Assembly (NCBI GenBank): GCA_022836615.1
Contig: MU405305.1
Coordinates: 88,596-152,595, forward strand
DNA from: Annulohypoxylon bovei var. microspora
Taxonomy: Eukaryota > Ascomycota > Sordariomycetes > Xylariales > Hypoxylaceae
Reading direction: 5' to 3'
Length of the DNA stretch: 64,000 bases
Shown here: piece by piece, positions 24,695-33,899 of the stretch
How positions within the stretch are numbered: the stretch's first letter is position 1
How the letters are laid out: every line of letters begins with the position of its first letter
Program-made: the position numbers and the translations under genes
Notes under the pieces: generated by a model
The model's database searches: none
What the model saw: the letters and a program-made list of their open reading frames with translations, nothing else
What the model was told of the DNA's origin: nothing

Positions 24695-25949
24695 CTAATC
24701 AGCAATGCACCCGAGTAGATAAGCTACCCTACTCAAATAGGTATGGATATGTTCACTTACCACCAGTGGCTGGTCTAAATCGTACCTACCGCCACAGCTC
24801 AGTTGCGGAATCTGTGAATACTTCTGCGCAAGTTCCTCCCTAGTATTTTGGAGGGTCTGAAAGACTATCAGTAAGCAAGCAAGCAAGCAGAGTTTGAATG
24901 CGGAACACACATTGATGTAAGATTGTTCCGGATATTCCCTCAAAGTCCTAATCAATGCCCAGGACATGGCTCCAGTCGGCGCGCCAGCGATAGATGTATC
25001 CGCAGAAGTCTGATTGTCCGCACATCCTGAAAACATCCAGACGTCTTTGCCTTCGGTCTCCCAATGTTCCTCGAAGTTTTCTGCCGCGAGTCCATCTTCG
25101 TCGACATCTTGGTTCCGCCGATGGTGCAGCCCGTTGAAGAAGTCAGTTGCACCACCGAGTAACATTTTGGCGTCGTCAACTTTAGACATAGAGAATCCGC
25201 CTTCGAAAAGCCCCTCCGCTGCACGAATTAGTCCCATGCCTTGCTTAATCGTATCAACCATGTTGACGTTGCCGTCTTCGTCCGGGCGGTAGACGTAAGG
25301 TAACTCGCAGGCCGAGCCGGAGTGGCAGCAATCAAACAGAATAGTAAGACGACATTCGGGATTCATTGGAGAGATGATTGCCCGATGTAGCTACTCCGCA
25401 GTCCAGGTTAGGTTCAAAATCAGGAGAAGTAGGGCGACGCCTCTTGGAAGCTCACCGTCTGGCTCGTGATCTGCCCATTCTCGGTAAAGTCAAGGGGACA
25501 TATTGTGTCGTCGAAACTGTCTAGAATTAGAAACTTGAACTACGAAGTCATGTACTTCTAATTTACTCACCCCGATGGCCTGTCTCCGTCAACATTTCTG
25601 ACCTGGCCTATGCAGATGGGTTAACTTAAGCTCTCATCTCATCATGAGGCTATGATGTCAACTGCTAACCTCCATGACCAGAGTAGCTCATCCAGAGGAT
25701 GTCACCAGGCTGATTTCGAGTTACGAGCCAGTTGATGGCGGCCATTATGTTGGCCCCCGTGGGATAAAATGGAGTTCCTTCATTTTCTGGATTGTCCGAA
25801 AGCATCACCATGTCATGGCCGCTCGGTGAAAACCCTCTCTCCTCCACGAGGAAATTGCGAATATTTTCGGCATCATTGATACAGCCATTCAGCTCATGGT
25901 CGGTACCGTAATAGTTGATGCCGATAAGGAGAGCTTTCTTGCGTGACAT
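24695..25949 (-). CDS. MCA1: Type I metacaspase lacking the usual N-terminal prodomain
   Basis: Ca2+-dependent Arg/Lys-specific cysteine protease of the caspase fold; fungal members act in stress responses, ageing and protein-aggregate clearance. Exons 25949-25670, 25607-25571, 25516-25456, 25390-24911 and 24856 onward. Visible elements: start RKKALLIGINYYGTDHEL, catalytic His in SYSGHGG (residue ~92), VDGDRPSGFDDTICPLDF, and catalytic Cys in FDCCHSGS (residue ~148). Later come VWMFSGCADNQTSAD and the terminal YDLDQPLV. Most fungal type I enzymes carry a Pro/Gln/Tyr-rich prodomain; here the protein starts at the first beta strand and no upstream exon is visible. The 3' end is uncertain: a GTAAGT at 24760-24755 may remove the last ~20 codons, giving a short terminal exon. 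Intron 4 holds a (GCAA)n run. Confidence 0.88.
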
Positions 25950-26229
25950 ATTATGAGTTATAGGTTCTCAGTGATGCGTAATGAATGGCCACCTGGGCAG
26001 TTACAAGAAACAGAAAAAAATAACTCTTCAAAGAGACACTACAGCCGTATTTCCGACATGCAAGTGATTAGGGGGCATCAGTGGCTTTATGGGTAACACT
26101 GCAGGTAAGGGTTTAGCGGGGCATTAGCATGATGCATGAGGTTCGTACCCCGTTCCCGGTTCCAGTCGGCTGGTTTCAGAGTTCCAAGTTCTTTCTAGGT
26201 GGCTACAATACCCCGGTCCAGGTGGAAGA

Positions 26230-26411
26230 AACCGCCAAACCGCCAATTCAATTTGTTTACAGTGTATTTTGTGGCTTACACTGTATACGCACTGTATTTC
26301 CCCTTATAAGCTTAGGGGGCTTAGGGGCTATAGTTATAAGGCCTTTAGCGCATACTGTTTTTCAGCCAATCAGATTGTGCCTGCAAGCAGATACTTGTAC
26401 TTCATTCAATT
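26230..26411 (+). repeat. Inverted-repeat arm A
   Basis: About 180 nt, nearly identical in reverse complement to 26869-27047. Shared landmarks include AACCGCCAAACCGCC, CTTATAAGCTTAGGGGGC and GTGCCTGCAAGCAGATACTT. Confidence 0.9.
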
Positions 26412-26609
26412 GCGCCCGCGCTTATACTTACTCAATCAATCTAAATTTAGGCTTATTCGAAAGCGTTTTTAAAGACCTATTTAATAATGAAACTTTTGTT
26501 GTCATAAACTGTGTTTTGAAGCTGTAAGATGGGCCCAAAACATTGAAAAGCTGGTACGTACTATGAGTAAATACCAAAAGTTATCGATTTGGGGGTCACA
26601 TGACCATAT

Positions 26610-26654
26610 GTGCACGGACCACTGATCGGCTAATCGTGTGTGCACGGACCACTG
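26610..26654 (+). repeat. Direct repeat GTGCACGGACCACTG (two copies)
   Basis: Copies at 26610-26624 and 26640-26654, in the loop of the palindromic element and next to TCACATGACC and TCACGTGGTC words. Confidence 0.85.
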
Positions 26655-26868
26655 TCCCGAATCATGTCTGTCACGTGGTCACCCTCAGCTGAACATTCTT
26701 TGTATTTACTTGAGATATGCGCCAGTTTTTCAACCCTTTAAACCCACCCAAGTCGATGCGCATGGACTTTGAAACAGTATAATTGATTGTAATCAATTAG
26801 ATTTTGAACGCGCTTTCAATTGAACCTGATTATAAAGCAAATGAGCTTATATTGAAATTGATACAATT

Positions 26869-27047
26869 GAAATGAAGTGCAAGTATCTGCTTGCAGGCAC
26901 AATCTGATTGGCTGAAAAACAGTATGCGCTAAAGGCCTTATAACTATAGCCCCTAAGCCCCCTAAGCTTATAAGGGGAAATACAGTGCGTATACAGTGTA
27001 AGCCACAAAATACACTGTAAACAAATTGAATTGGCGGTTTGGCGGTT
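26869..27047 (-). repeat. Inverted-repeat arm A'
   Basis: Reverse-complement partner of 26230-26411. Together they could form a ~180-bp stem around a 457-nt loop. Confidence 0.9.
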
Positions 27048-27122
27048 GTTGTGAAATGGCCCTCCGTCCTACATTTAGCGCTTGACGAAATCCCCGCTTC
27101 CGACGGTGACCCATATCACAAC

Positions 27123-27312
27123 AACCGCCAAACCGCCAATTCGATTTATTTACAGTGTATTTGGTAGTTTATACTGTATATGCACTGTGTTTTCTCTCAT
27201 AAGCTTAGGAAGCTTAGGCGATGGTTATGAGGGAAAATACAGTGCGTACGTATACAGTAGAAGCCACCAAATGCACTGTATTAAGTAAATCGAATTGGCG
27301 GTTTGGCGGTTT
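27123..27312. repeat. 190-bp near-perfect palindrome (arms B and B')
   Basis: Two ~90-nt arms in inverted orientation with under 10 nt between them, diverged from arms A/A' but sharing the same terminal words (AACCGCCAAACCGCCAATTC; ACAGTG...GCACTGT). Confidence 0.9.
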
Positions 27313-27332
27313 CCCGCACCTGGACCGGGGTA

Positions 27333-27917
27333 GGTTCCTTCCTACAACATATCAACTTCAAGCATACCTCAATGTTAGAAAAGCGCATAGAGAAACTTTA
27401 GATAAAGTTGGTGATATTATCGTGATACCTAGGAGAACCTTTGCTAACAATATACTAGGTAAAACTATAGGCAATCGTGCCACCTCGTCTCAATTGATGA
27501 TATATGATATACCGATACAGTCGAACTTTAGCCGTAGTCGGAGACTGTAAGATGTGAACGAAAGGTGACTAACGAAGTCGGCATGAGGGTATTGACTGCT
27601 ATATCTTTCTCAGTATTATGCCGATATTCTTCTTCTTCTACGGAATACGTCGTCTGAAGTTGTATGATTCAAGCCGTCCCTGATTGTCTGGTAAGGGTTG
27701 GGGATAACGGACGCACAAGCCACTGCGCGATCTACCTCTATTTACATTTACAACGCGTAGATGCGCGTATCAGTGACATCAGTGCCATTATTAACATCCA
27801 TATAATGTCATCTTGGCTCTCCTGTAAAATTTTCAGGAGCTGTCGCGCTTTGATTCATAAATCTAACAATTTCTTTGTGTTACCCATCGTTTTAATATAT
27901 TTGACCTCGAAAGTAAT
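27333..27917. other. Intergenic region between the mobile element and the gene at 27918
   Basis: No gene supported; presumably the promoter of the gene that follows. Confidence 0.5.
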
Positions 27918-28880
27918 ATGATCACAGTTATCACGGAAGATGTACTCGAAGCCGCCCGAGAGATGAACAGGCGTGATGTTCGTCGGGCAGAGCAAATCCG
28001 CGATGGCGAAGACAAAGAGAACGATAATGCAGATTTGCCTGAGGCCGACGACGACGAGATATGGGCGAAATACGAAAGTATTAAAGGTTTAAAAGGTGCC
28101 GAGGACCAACCTCTCAAATTAGGTGGTTCTTACTACTCATACGGACCATATCCTCGAAACCGTCGCATCCTAGCGGACGTCGCGCTCGCTGCCGGCTGGT
28201 CAGTCGAGAAAGCTAGGATCCTGGAGCGCCGCTGCGTCGACAAGAATGCAAAGCATATGGATGGCTGCCGGAATTCCTCGATAGATCTCTCGAACCCAAA
28301 CCAACCAAGGATGAAAAACGGCAGACCTTTCACTTTCCAGAACGTATCTTGGTCCTTTCTCCAGGGTTACATAGAGTACGAGATGAAGGAGATGGATCCG
28401 ACGAAGCTCGCAGTCATCAAGGCCGCTGTTTTGGACCTGTATGAGACCAATTCCAAAACAGGCAGGAAGAATCTCCCAGTATACCCACGAGGCACGAAGC
28501 GCATGAGCGACGACTCCTTGCCCGTCTCTAGTGCCGATATAGAGCACGCGCAAGAAGAAATCGATAAGCGGGAGCGCTACTACAAGGCGTCGCAAATGGA
28601 GTACCTTGATCGGAAATCATACGTGCCACCTGATAAAGTCAAGCTAAGGATCAAGGCCTTCTTCAAATCTAGCGACATGTCCCAGGAGGAATTCTGCAAA
28701 GCGATCAGTGTAACGGAAGATGAGCTTGAGATGTTCATGAACGAGAGAAAGAAGCGCCCGCAACTGGAAAGCAAGGTCTTTCATAACGCGCCTCCATTTA
28801 TTAGCGAACAGAAGGGAGGAGAGCCAGGAAGAAAAAGGCAGAGAAGTATTGCAGATTTATACGTCACTGGGCTGCGGTAG
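27918..28880 (+). CDS. Uncharacterised fungal protein, 320 residues, with helical DNA-binding-like modules
   Basis: Single exon, ATG at 27918. After an acidic N-terminus (to ~55) there is a module GSYYSYGPYPRNRRILADVA (about 72-91) containing CRNSSIDLSNPNQP and FQNVSWSFLQGYIEYEMKEM, then a linker with a KGTKRMSDD-like charged stretch. A second module near 235-285 (DKVKLRIKAFFKSSDMSQEE, then FCKAISVTEDELEMFM) resembles the small helical domain found repeated in many fungal hypothetical proteins, which I believe is catalogued as DUF7726. The tail is basic (GRKRQRSIADLY). The helical 'gate' domain plus basic tail suggests a nuclear, possibly nucleic-acid-binding protein, but that is inference. 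Confidence 0.75.
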   Translation: MITVITEDVLEAAREMNRRDVRRAEQIRDGEDKENDNADLPEADDDEIWAKYESIKGLKGAEDQPLKLGGSYYSYGPYPRNRRILADVALAAGWSVEKARILERRCVDKNAKHMDGCRNSSIDLSNPNQPRMKNGRPFTFQNVSWSFLQGYIEYEMKEMDPTKLAVIKAAVLDLYETNSKTGRKNLPVYPRGTKRMSDDSLPVSSADIEHAQEEIDKRERYYKASQMEYLDRKSYVPPDKVKLRIKAFFKSSDMSQEEFCKAISVTEDELEMFMNERKKRPQLESKVFHNAPPFISEQKGGEPGRKRQRSIADLYVTGLR

Positions 28881-29445
28881 GCAGATGATTGACTCACGTT
28901 GCTAATGCTATTGCTTTGGTTGTTTACTATGTACCTAGTACACACTAGGTATATAAAATTGTATGTGTGCAAATAAGATCTAGGTGCATATTAGAGTACA
29001 TATTAGAGATAGATGTGGATGTCTAAGACAAATTCTGAAGATCTATAGAATTATTGTCCTTCGTGGTAGACGCGATCCCTAACTTTTAACAGTATTCAGA
29101 TCAAGTCTTTCCAAAAGCGGTGTTCGAGAAAAACAATAAGGAACCTTAGTCCTATTGTAACTATTTTTAGTAGGTTCCTAGGTATGTACCTAGGTAGGAG
29201 ACCTCCGTGGCTGTGTACTACTAAGCCTAGGTATTTGTGCCCCAATCAGGGCCCCTTTTGGCAGCCCCGGCGGGACGTAGTGTCGATTCAGCTGACGAGC
29301 GTGTCATCCTTGCCGGTTTTCTTCAGGAGGCTTACTTGGGAAAGCCAGCGTGCTCCTTCTAGAAATATCAACCTGTGCGTTCTTTTCAAGCTCTCCAGTT
29401 TTCGTCACGGTGCATCCTGACCTTCACGGAAACAGAAATTCAACG
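28881..29445. other. Intergenic region upstream of the Zn2Cys6 gene
   Basis: No gene supported. A TAGGTTCCTAGGTATGTACC-like palindromic word cluster occurs near 29169-29195. Confidence 0.5.
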
Positions 29446-30780
29446 ATGGAGTCCGAGTCCAATGTTCCTTTGCGCCGCCGAGTCCCGAAGCTAGGCCATA
29501 AGAAATCCATGTTTGGTAGGTAATCCGATCCGACCTCCGACCTCCGACCTTTCTCTTTCTTACATATCTCATAATCTAACACGCCGTAGGTTGCCAACGA
29601 TGTCGTTCTAGAAGGGTAAAGGTACGTATCTGCGGTTATGCTTTCAATTATTGCATGATATGTGAAATTTACCTACCTAGGTAACTGAGATCTTCCTTCA
29701 TTTTAGTGTAATGAAGAAAAACCTATTTGCCATAACTGCAAGCGGCATGGCTTGCCGTGCAATTATGATCGCGATACATTTGCAAAGAAGGTATCGCCAA
29801 AGCCAACCACAACTCAGCCATTTGCCGATGGGCTTGAGGAAAACGACCCGCCAGAGAGTCGTTCGAGACGAATGCTAGAAGCAAGGTTGATGCATCAATA
29901 TGTAACCGAAACAGGAAAGTCGATCGCGGCTGATGAACGTACACTATCACACTTTTGCCAGCTAATTCCGGAGCTTTCATTTCACTCCGACGGGCTATTG
30001 TATTCAATGTATACTCTCGCTGCTTTAAATATAGCCAGAGTTTGCGGAGACGACGAGCTCGACGGCGGCGCCGAGAATGCTGCTAACAGATATTTCTCAA
30101 TGGCTCTCCGAGAGCATAATAAAGAGATATCCCAGGTCAACAGGGATACTGCAGACATTGTTTGCTTGACATCCTGCCTGATGCGGGCAGCCGCACTCAC
30201 CCAATTACAGGGTCGAAACCGGGAGCCCTATACACCTCCGTGGCACTGGATAGCTCTCGCGCAGACTTCGACCGCCACGTTTGTGGAGGCTTATAAACAA
30301 ATTGGTCCTGATCCAAATTCGGCAGCTTTCCAACTAATAAAAGGAACTTCGCACCTCCACGACAAAGGAAAATTACCGAGGAGTGGAAACATCCAAAGAC
30401 TACGACATCTGATGGATCGGTCCAAGGAACTCCGCATAGATGAGGACTGGGATCTAGAAATTCAAGATGGATATGAGCGTACACTCACCTATATATGCAA
30501 TGCGCTCGAGCTCGCGGATTCCGAAGGATCATCAGGCAGCCTCTTTAGAATGCTGCTTCTGTTTCCAATGTTGGCAGACGAGAGATATGTCGAACTAGTG
30601 AAAGAAGGATCTCCGAGAGCTTTAGTAATACTCGCCCACTACTTCGCACTACTCACACGATTCCGCGATTCTTGGTGGATTGGAAATGTAGGGCATGATG
30701 AAATCTACGCCATTGCCAATACGCTGCCCGAAGAATGGCAGGGCTTACTTGTATGGCCATTGGAGGCAATAAGACAATAA
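29446..30780 (+). CDS. Zn2Cys6 fungal transcription factor, 391 residues
   Basis: Nuclear DNA-binding regulator. Exons 29446-29515, 29590-29621 and 29707-30780; both introns interrupt the zinc cluster. The cluster is complete: Cys25-x2-Cys28-x6-Cys35-x6-Cys42-x2-Cys45-x6-Cys52, containing CQRCRSRRVKC and ICHNCKRHGLPC. The body from ~100 to the end is helical, with LMHQYVTETGKSIA and FCQLIPELSFHSDGLLYSMY. It resembles the effector region of short sterol-regulator-like (Upc2/ECM22-type) Zn2Cys6 proteins more than the long fungal_trans class. The next two plus-strand genes encode secreted esterase-fold enzymes, so local regulation is possible but unproven. The ATG at 29446 opens exon 1, in frame with the cluster. 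Confidence 0.87.
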
Positions 30781-31156
30781 AATTTTGATGTTCAAGAACG
30801 AACTCGAGAAATTGATCGATTCGATCCTTTGAAGCCACCCGAACGCGGAGGCGGATTTTAGCGGCATCGTTCTCGTTCTCGCTCTCGTCCTCGCTTACAT
30901 AACCGGCAAATCCATTATCAGCGCTGAAGTTGAATGGCCTCAGTGAAGCCCTACCTGGATTTGTAATAAACTGCGCCTAGTTTTATGACGAATAATGCAG
31001 TTTATATGTGATATCGATAAATATGTCGAGACCATAAAGATTCGAGATGAAGTATAAAGAGAGAGCCAAAGGTCGAACATGTTCCCAATATCAAACAACA
31101 CTCAGTTCACCAAGTTTCGAACCTAATAGATAATATCTGTCTATATCTCGGACAAT
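30781..31156. other. Intergenic spacer with hydrolase promoter
   Basis: 376 nt between co-directional genes; carries a TATA-like word at 31053. Nothing else is evident. Confidence 0.6.
31053..31058 (+). promoter_or_regulatory. Putative TATA box of the alpha/beta hydrolase gene
   Basis: TATAAA about 100 nt upstream of the ATG at 31157, with an A/C-rich leader in between. Confidence 0.4.
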
Positions 31157-32542
31157 ATGAAGTTCCTAAATGCGCCGCTCCTCTTTCTTACTTGCTCAAG
31201 TTTAGCTCTTGTAAGTGTCTAAACCGCCTTAGAAGAACAATACAAGGTAGCCATTAACATGTGTTATCAGGGGCACTCGTTCATAAGAAGGGACCAGAAA
31301 CTTCATTCCATAAAAAGAGACAATGGCACAAGTGCAGGATCGATGCTTCAACTAAGCTCTGATGTGGACTTCCACTTTGAAATTCTTCGAGCTTTGGCAC
31401 TTGCACCGTACCAAGGTAGCGACATAGGAGAGGTCTTAGTCGCCGCGAACCAAATTGCGCCGGGAAACTTCGAAAGCTACTACACTGCATTCAACGACCT
31501 CGCCAACCGAGTCCACGATGATGCGAGCACAATAGACCCTCAGAGATACCCCGTATCAGCAAGGAACGCGCTCTTCCGGGAAGCGACCTATTATCGTTCA
31601 GCTGATTTCTACCTCCACGGCAACTGGAACGACTCCCGAATCTACACGTTATGGGACAAGCAACTTGCAGCTTTCGACTCGGCTACGGCACTGCTGCCGA
31701 CGCCCGGCGAACGCGTTACGCTCCAAGGCAAGGGTTTCGAAATCCCAGCTATCTTCTTCGGTAGCGGTCTACCAGGCCCTCGTCCTACTCTCATCATGTG
31801 CAACGGCTATGACGGCTCGCAAGAAGAGATGTACCACTCGATAGGCGAGGCTATACTGCAGCGCGGCATGAATGTGATCACATATGAGGGCCCTGGTCAA
31901 CCTACGGTACGGCGGTATCAGGGACTCGGTTTCATTCCCGAGTGGGAGGAGGTCGTCTCTCCCGTCGTAGACTATGCCTTGTCACGGTCCGAAGTCGATT
32001 CCAAGAAGATAGGGTTATGGGGACAGTCGTTTGGGGGATACCTGGCACCACGCGCAGCAGCATTCGACCACCGTCTTGCCGCAGTCATCGCTTTCGATGG
32101 CATCTACTCCTTCAAGGACGGCATTTTCGACCAACTTGGGCCGCAGCTTACTGCCATCTATCAGTCTGGCAACGAAACAGGATTCAACAACATCATATTT
32201 GCGCTACTCGCAAACCCTTCTACTTCGACCAATATCCGTTGGGCTCTTCAGCAGGGATTGTGGTCTTTCAAGACCACGAGCCCGTTCCAATGGGCTAAGA
32301 AGGTCGAGCAGTACACCCTGGACGGAATTGTTCAGAACATCACGGCTCCCGTTTTTGTTGCTGACGCTCAGGCCGATATGTTCTTTCCCGGCCAGGCGAA
32401 GATACTGGCGGAAAAGCTAGGCGATCGTGCTACCTATCATCTTTTTGAGTCTATCGACGGTGCAGGGGAGCATTGCTCGCTTGGTGCGGGAGTGTTGAGC
32501 GCTCAGGTTGTTCTGGATTGGTTCCAGAATATCATCGCTTAA
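31157..32542 (+). CDS. Secreted alpha/beta hydrolase (FUS2-like/FrsA-like esterase fold), 441 residues
   Basis: Exons 31157-31210 and 31271-32542. Exon 1 encodes almost only a signal peptide (MKFLNAPLLFLTCSSLAL), then a 60-nt intron. An N-terminal helical lid (residues ~20-150) precedes the catalytic fold. Features seen: LIMCNGYDGSQEEMY oxyanion region, nucleophile elbow LWGQSFGGYLAPR with Ser near residue 271, acid in FVADAQADMFFPG, and His in GAGEHCSLGA. This order and the EGPGQPTVRR segment match the hydrolase group that includes fungal FUS2-like enzymes and 2,6-dihydropseudooxynicotine hydrolase. The substrate is unknown. The single-exon signal peptide suggests export, unlike many cytosolic relatives. 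Confidence 0.85.
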
Positions 32543-33899
32543 CAAAATTCATGTCCCTGGGTAGTAATATACTGAATTTAGCAAAATATATGGAAATATA
32601 GAGGGAAATACTCAATATTGTTATATCAATTCTTAGTAACTAGTTAATACTAGCATTATTTCATATGGTTGAGTTGATAATAGCGCTTACTACCCAGGTA
32701 GAAATCAAATTTCAATCGCTACTTTCGTAGCCATCCCGTCATATATCTGATGAACCAATCGCATTAAAGCATCAATTTAGGTGGCATTTCTTAAACCTAC
32801 AGCCCAGCAGCCGTCCGCTCTCCCGTCAGTCGTGTAACATCATCTTGCACTCCGATAATCCTTACTTGATTCAGACTCATTCGAGTGCGAAACCGAGTCC
32901 GAAATAGGGGAACATAGTACATTTGCCCCAATGTAATGTACCCAGGTACATACGATTAGTATTTAATTACCAAGTGAACTTAGAAAATCATTTTCACCCA
33001 CAAAGCTACTTAAAACAAATATACGAGATGTACATATGATAGTATATTTAAGAGGTTTATGTTTCGAACTCATGACTACGATTTTTGCATGTTGTAAGAA
33101 AATAGTTAGTTCATCCATAATTACATCGAGACGATTCTAAGCTACCAAGGTACATATGGTATTGTACATACATACTAAACCCGACGATAAGGCTGAATTT
33201 GCGGATCTTTCCGGTCATATTATTACAGGGGACTTAAGACGAGAAGGGCAAAGCGCCCCGACTCCACGAGGACCCCCTGAATTTGGAGAGTGGCTTGACA
33301 TCTTTAGGCGGGAGAGCGAATGCGAGCCCAAAATGCCCCAGCCCCATGGATTACGTCCCGGTAGAATTGCTAATGGATGTAAAGCACTCTCCATTTCGAT
33401 TGTAACCTGTATTTCGAAATAACTAAACTAACCATTCAACTAGCTGGCTCCCTCGGTCTTCAGCTGGGATCCAGATAATGTCCATGGACGCGAATCGGAT
33501 TGATCAGCCATGCGGCACGGCAATAGACAATAGTCCCTCACGATTGCAACCATGGCCAATACGCACGTACATTCCAAAAGGCACGTACATACAAAAACAG
33601 GACCCCGTTTAGTGCAGGTATCAGCGCTAGATGGGGAATATTTCCAGGCGCAGAAGTTCAGGGCATGTTCTCAGCCCGATCAGAGTGAATTATAAAGTGC
33701 CAAGCTTTCCGTCTACCAGACTTGACTCTGAGTGCGGCTCAATCATTGACCTCTACCAAGACGGCAACTCATCTCGGCGCTAGGTTCTCATAGGTAGTCA
33801 GGTTATTAGACAAGACGCATTCTATAAAACCCCCAAATTGCCTGCCGCCAACCTTGAATTCCTATTCCATAGTCAGGGGTACTATCTAGGCAATTCACG
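32543..33899. other. Intergenic region upstream of the carboxylesterase
   Basis: AT-rich near 32570-33150. A short open frame at 33156-33422 shows no family resemblance. A TATA-like word at 33823 is the main regulatory candidate. Confidence 0.55.
33823..33828 (+). promoter_or_regulatory. Putative TATA box of the carboxylesterase gene
   Basis: TATAAA 77 nt upstream of the ATG at 33900, followed by a C-rich leader. Confidence 0.45.

Larger units (their letters stand above)
26209..27332. mobile_element. Palindromic four-armed MITE-like cluster (probable Tc1/mariner-type ends)
   Basis: The outer ends are inverted copies TACCCCGGTCCAGGTG (26209-26224) and its reverse complement (27317-27332), compatible with a TA target duplication. 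Just inside, every arm carries AACCGCCAAACCGCCAATTC. Arms: A 26230-26411, A' 26869-27047 (inverted), B 27123-27209 and B' 27219-27312 (inverted). No transposase frame is present. The inner loop (26412-26868) contains a direct repeat GTGCACGGACCACTG. The layout suggests two nested or tandem copies of one non-autonomous element. It begins 260 bp upstream of the metacaspase start. Superfamily assignment rests only on the TA ends and is tentative. Confidence 0.75.

Noticed and set aside
26129..26527. Open frames inside the palindromic element
   Set aside because: They read through inverted-repeat arms and show no transposase features.
33156..33422. 88-codon open frame upstream of the carboxylesterase
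   Set aside because: No homology pattern; lies in promoter-like sequence.
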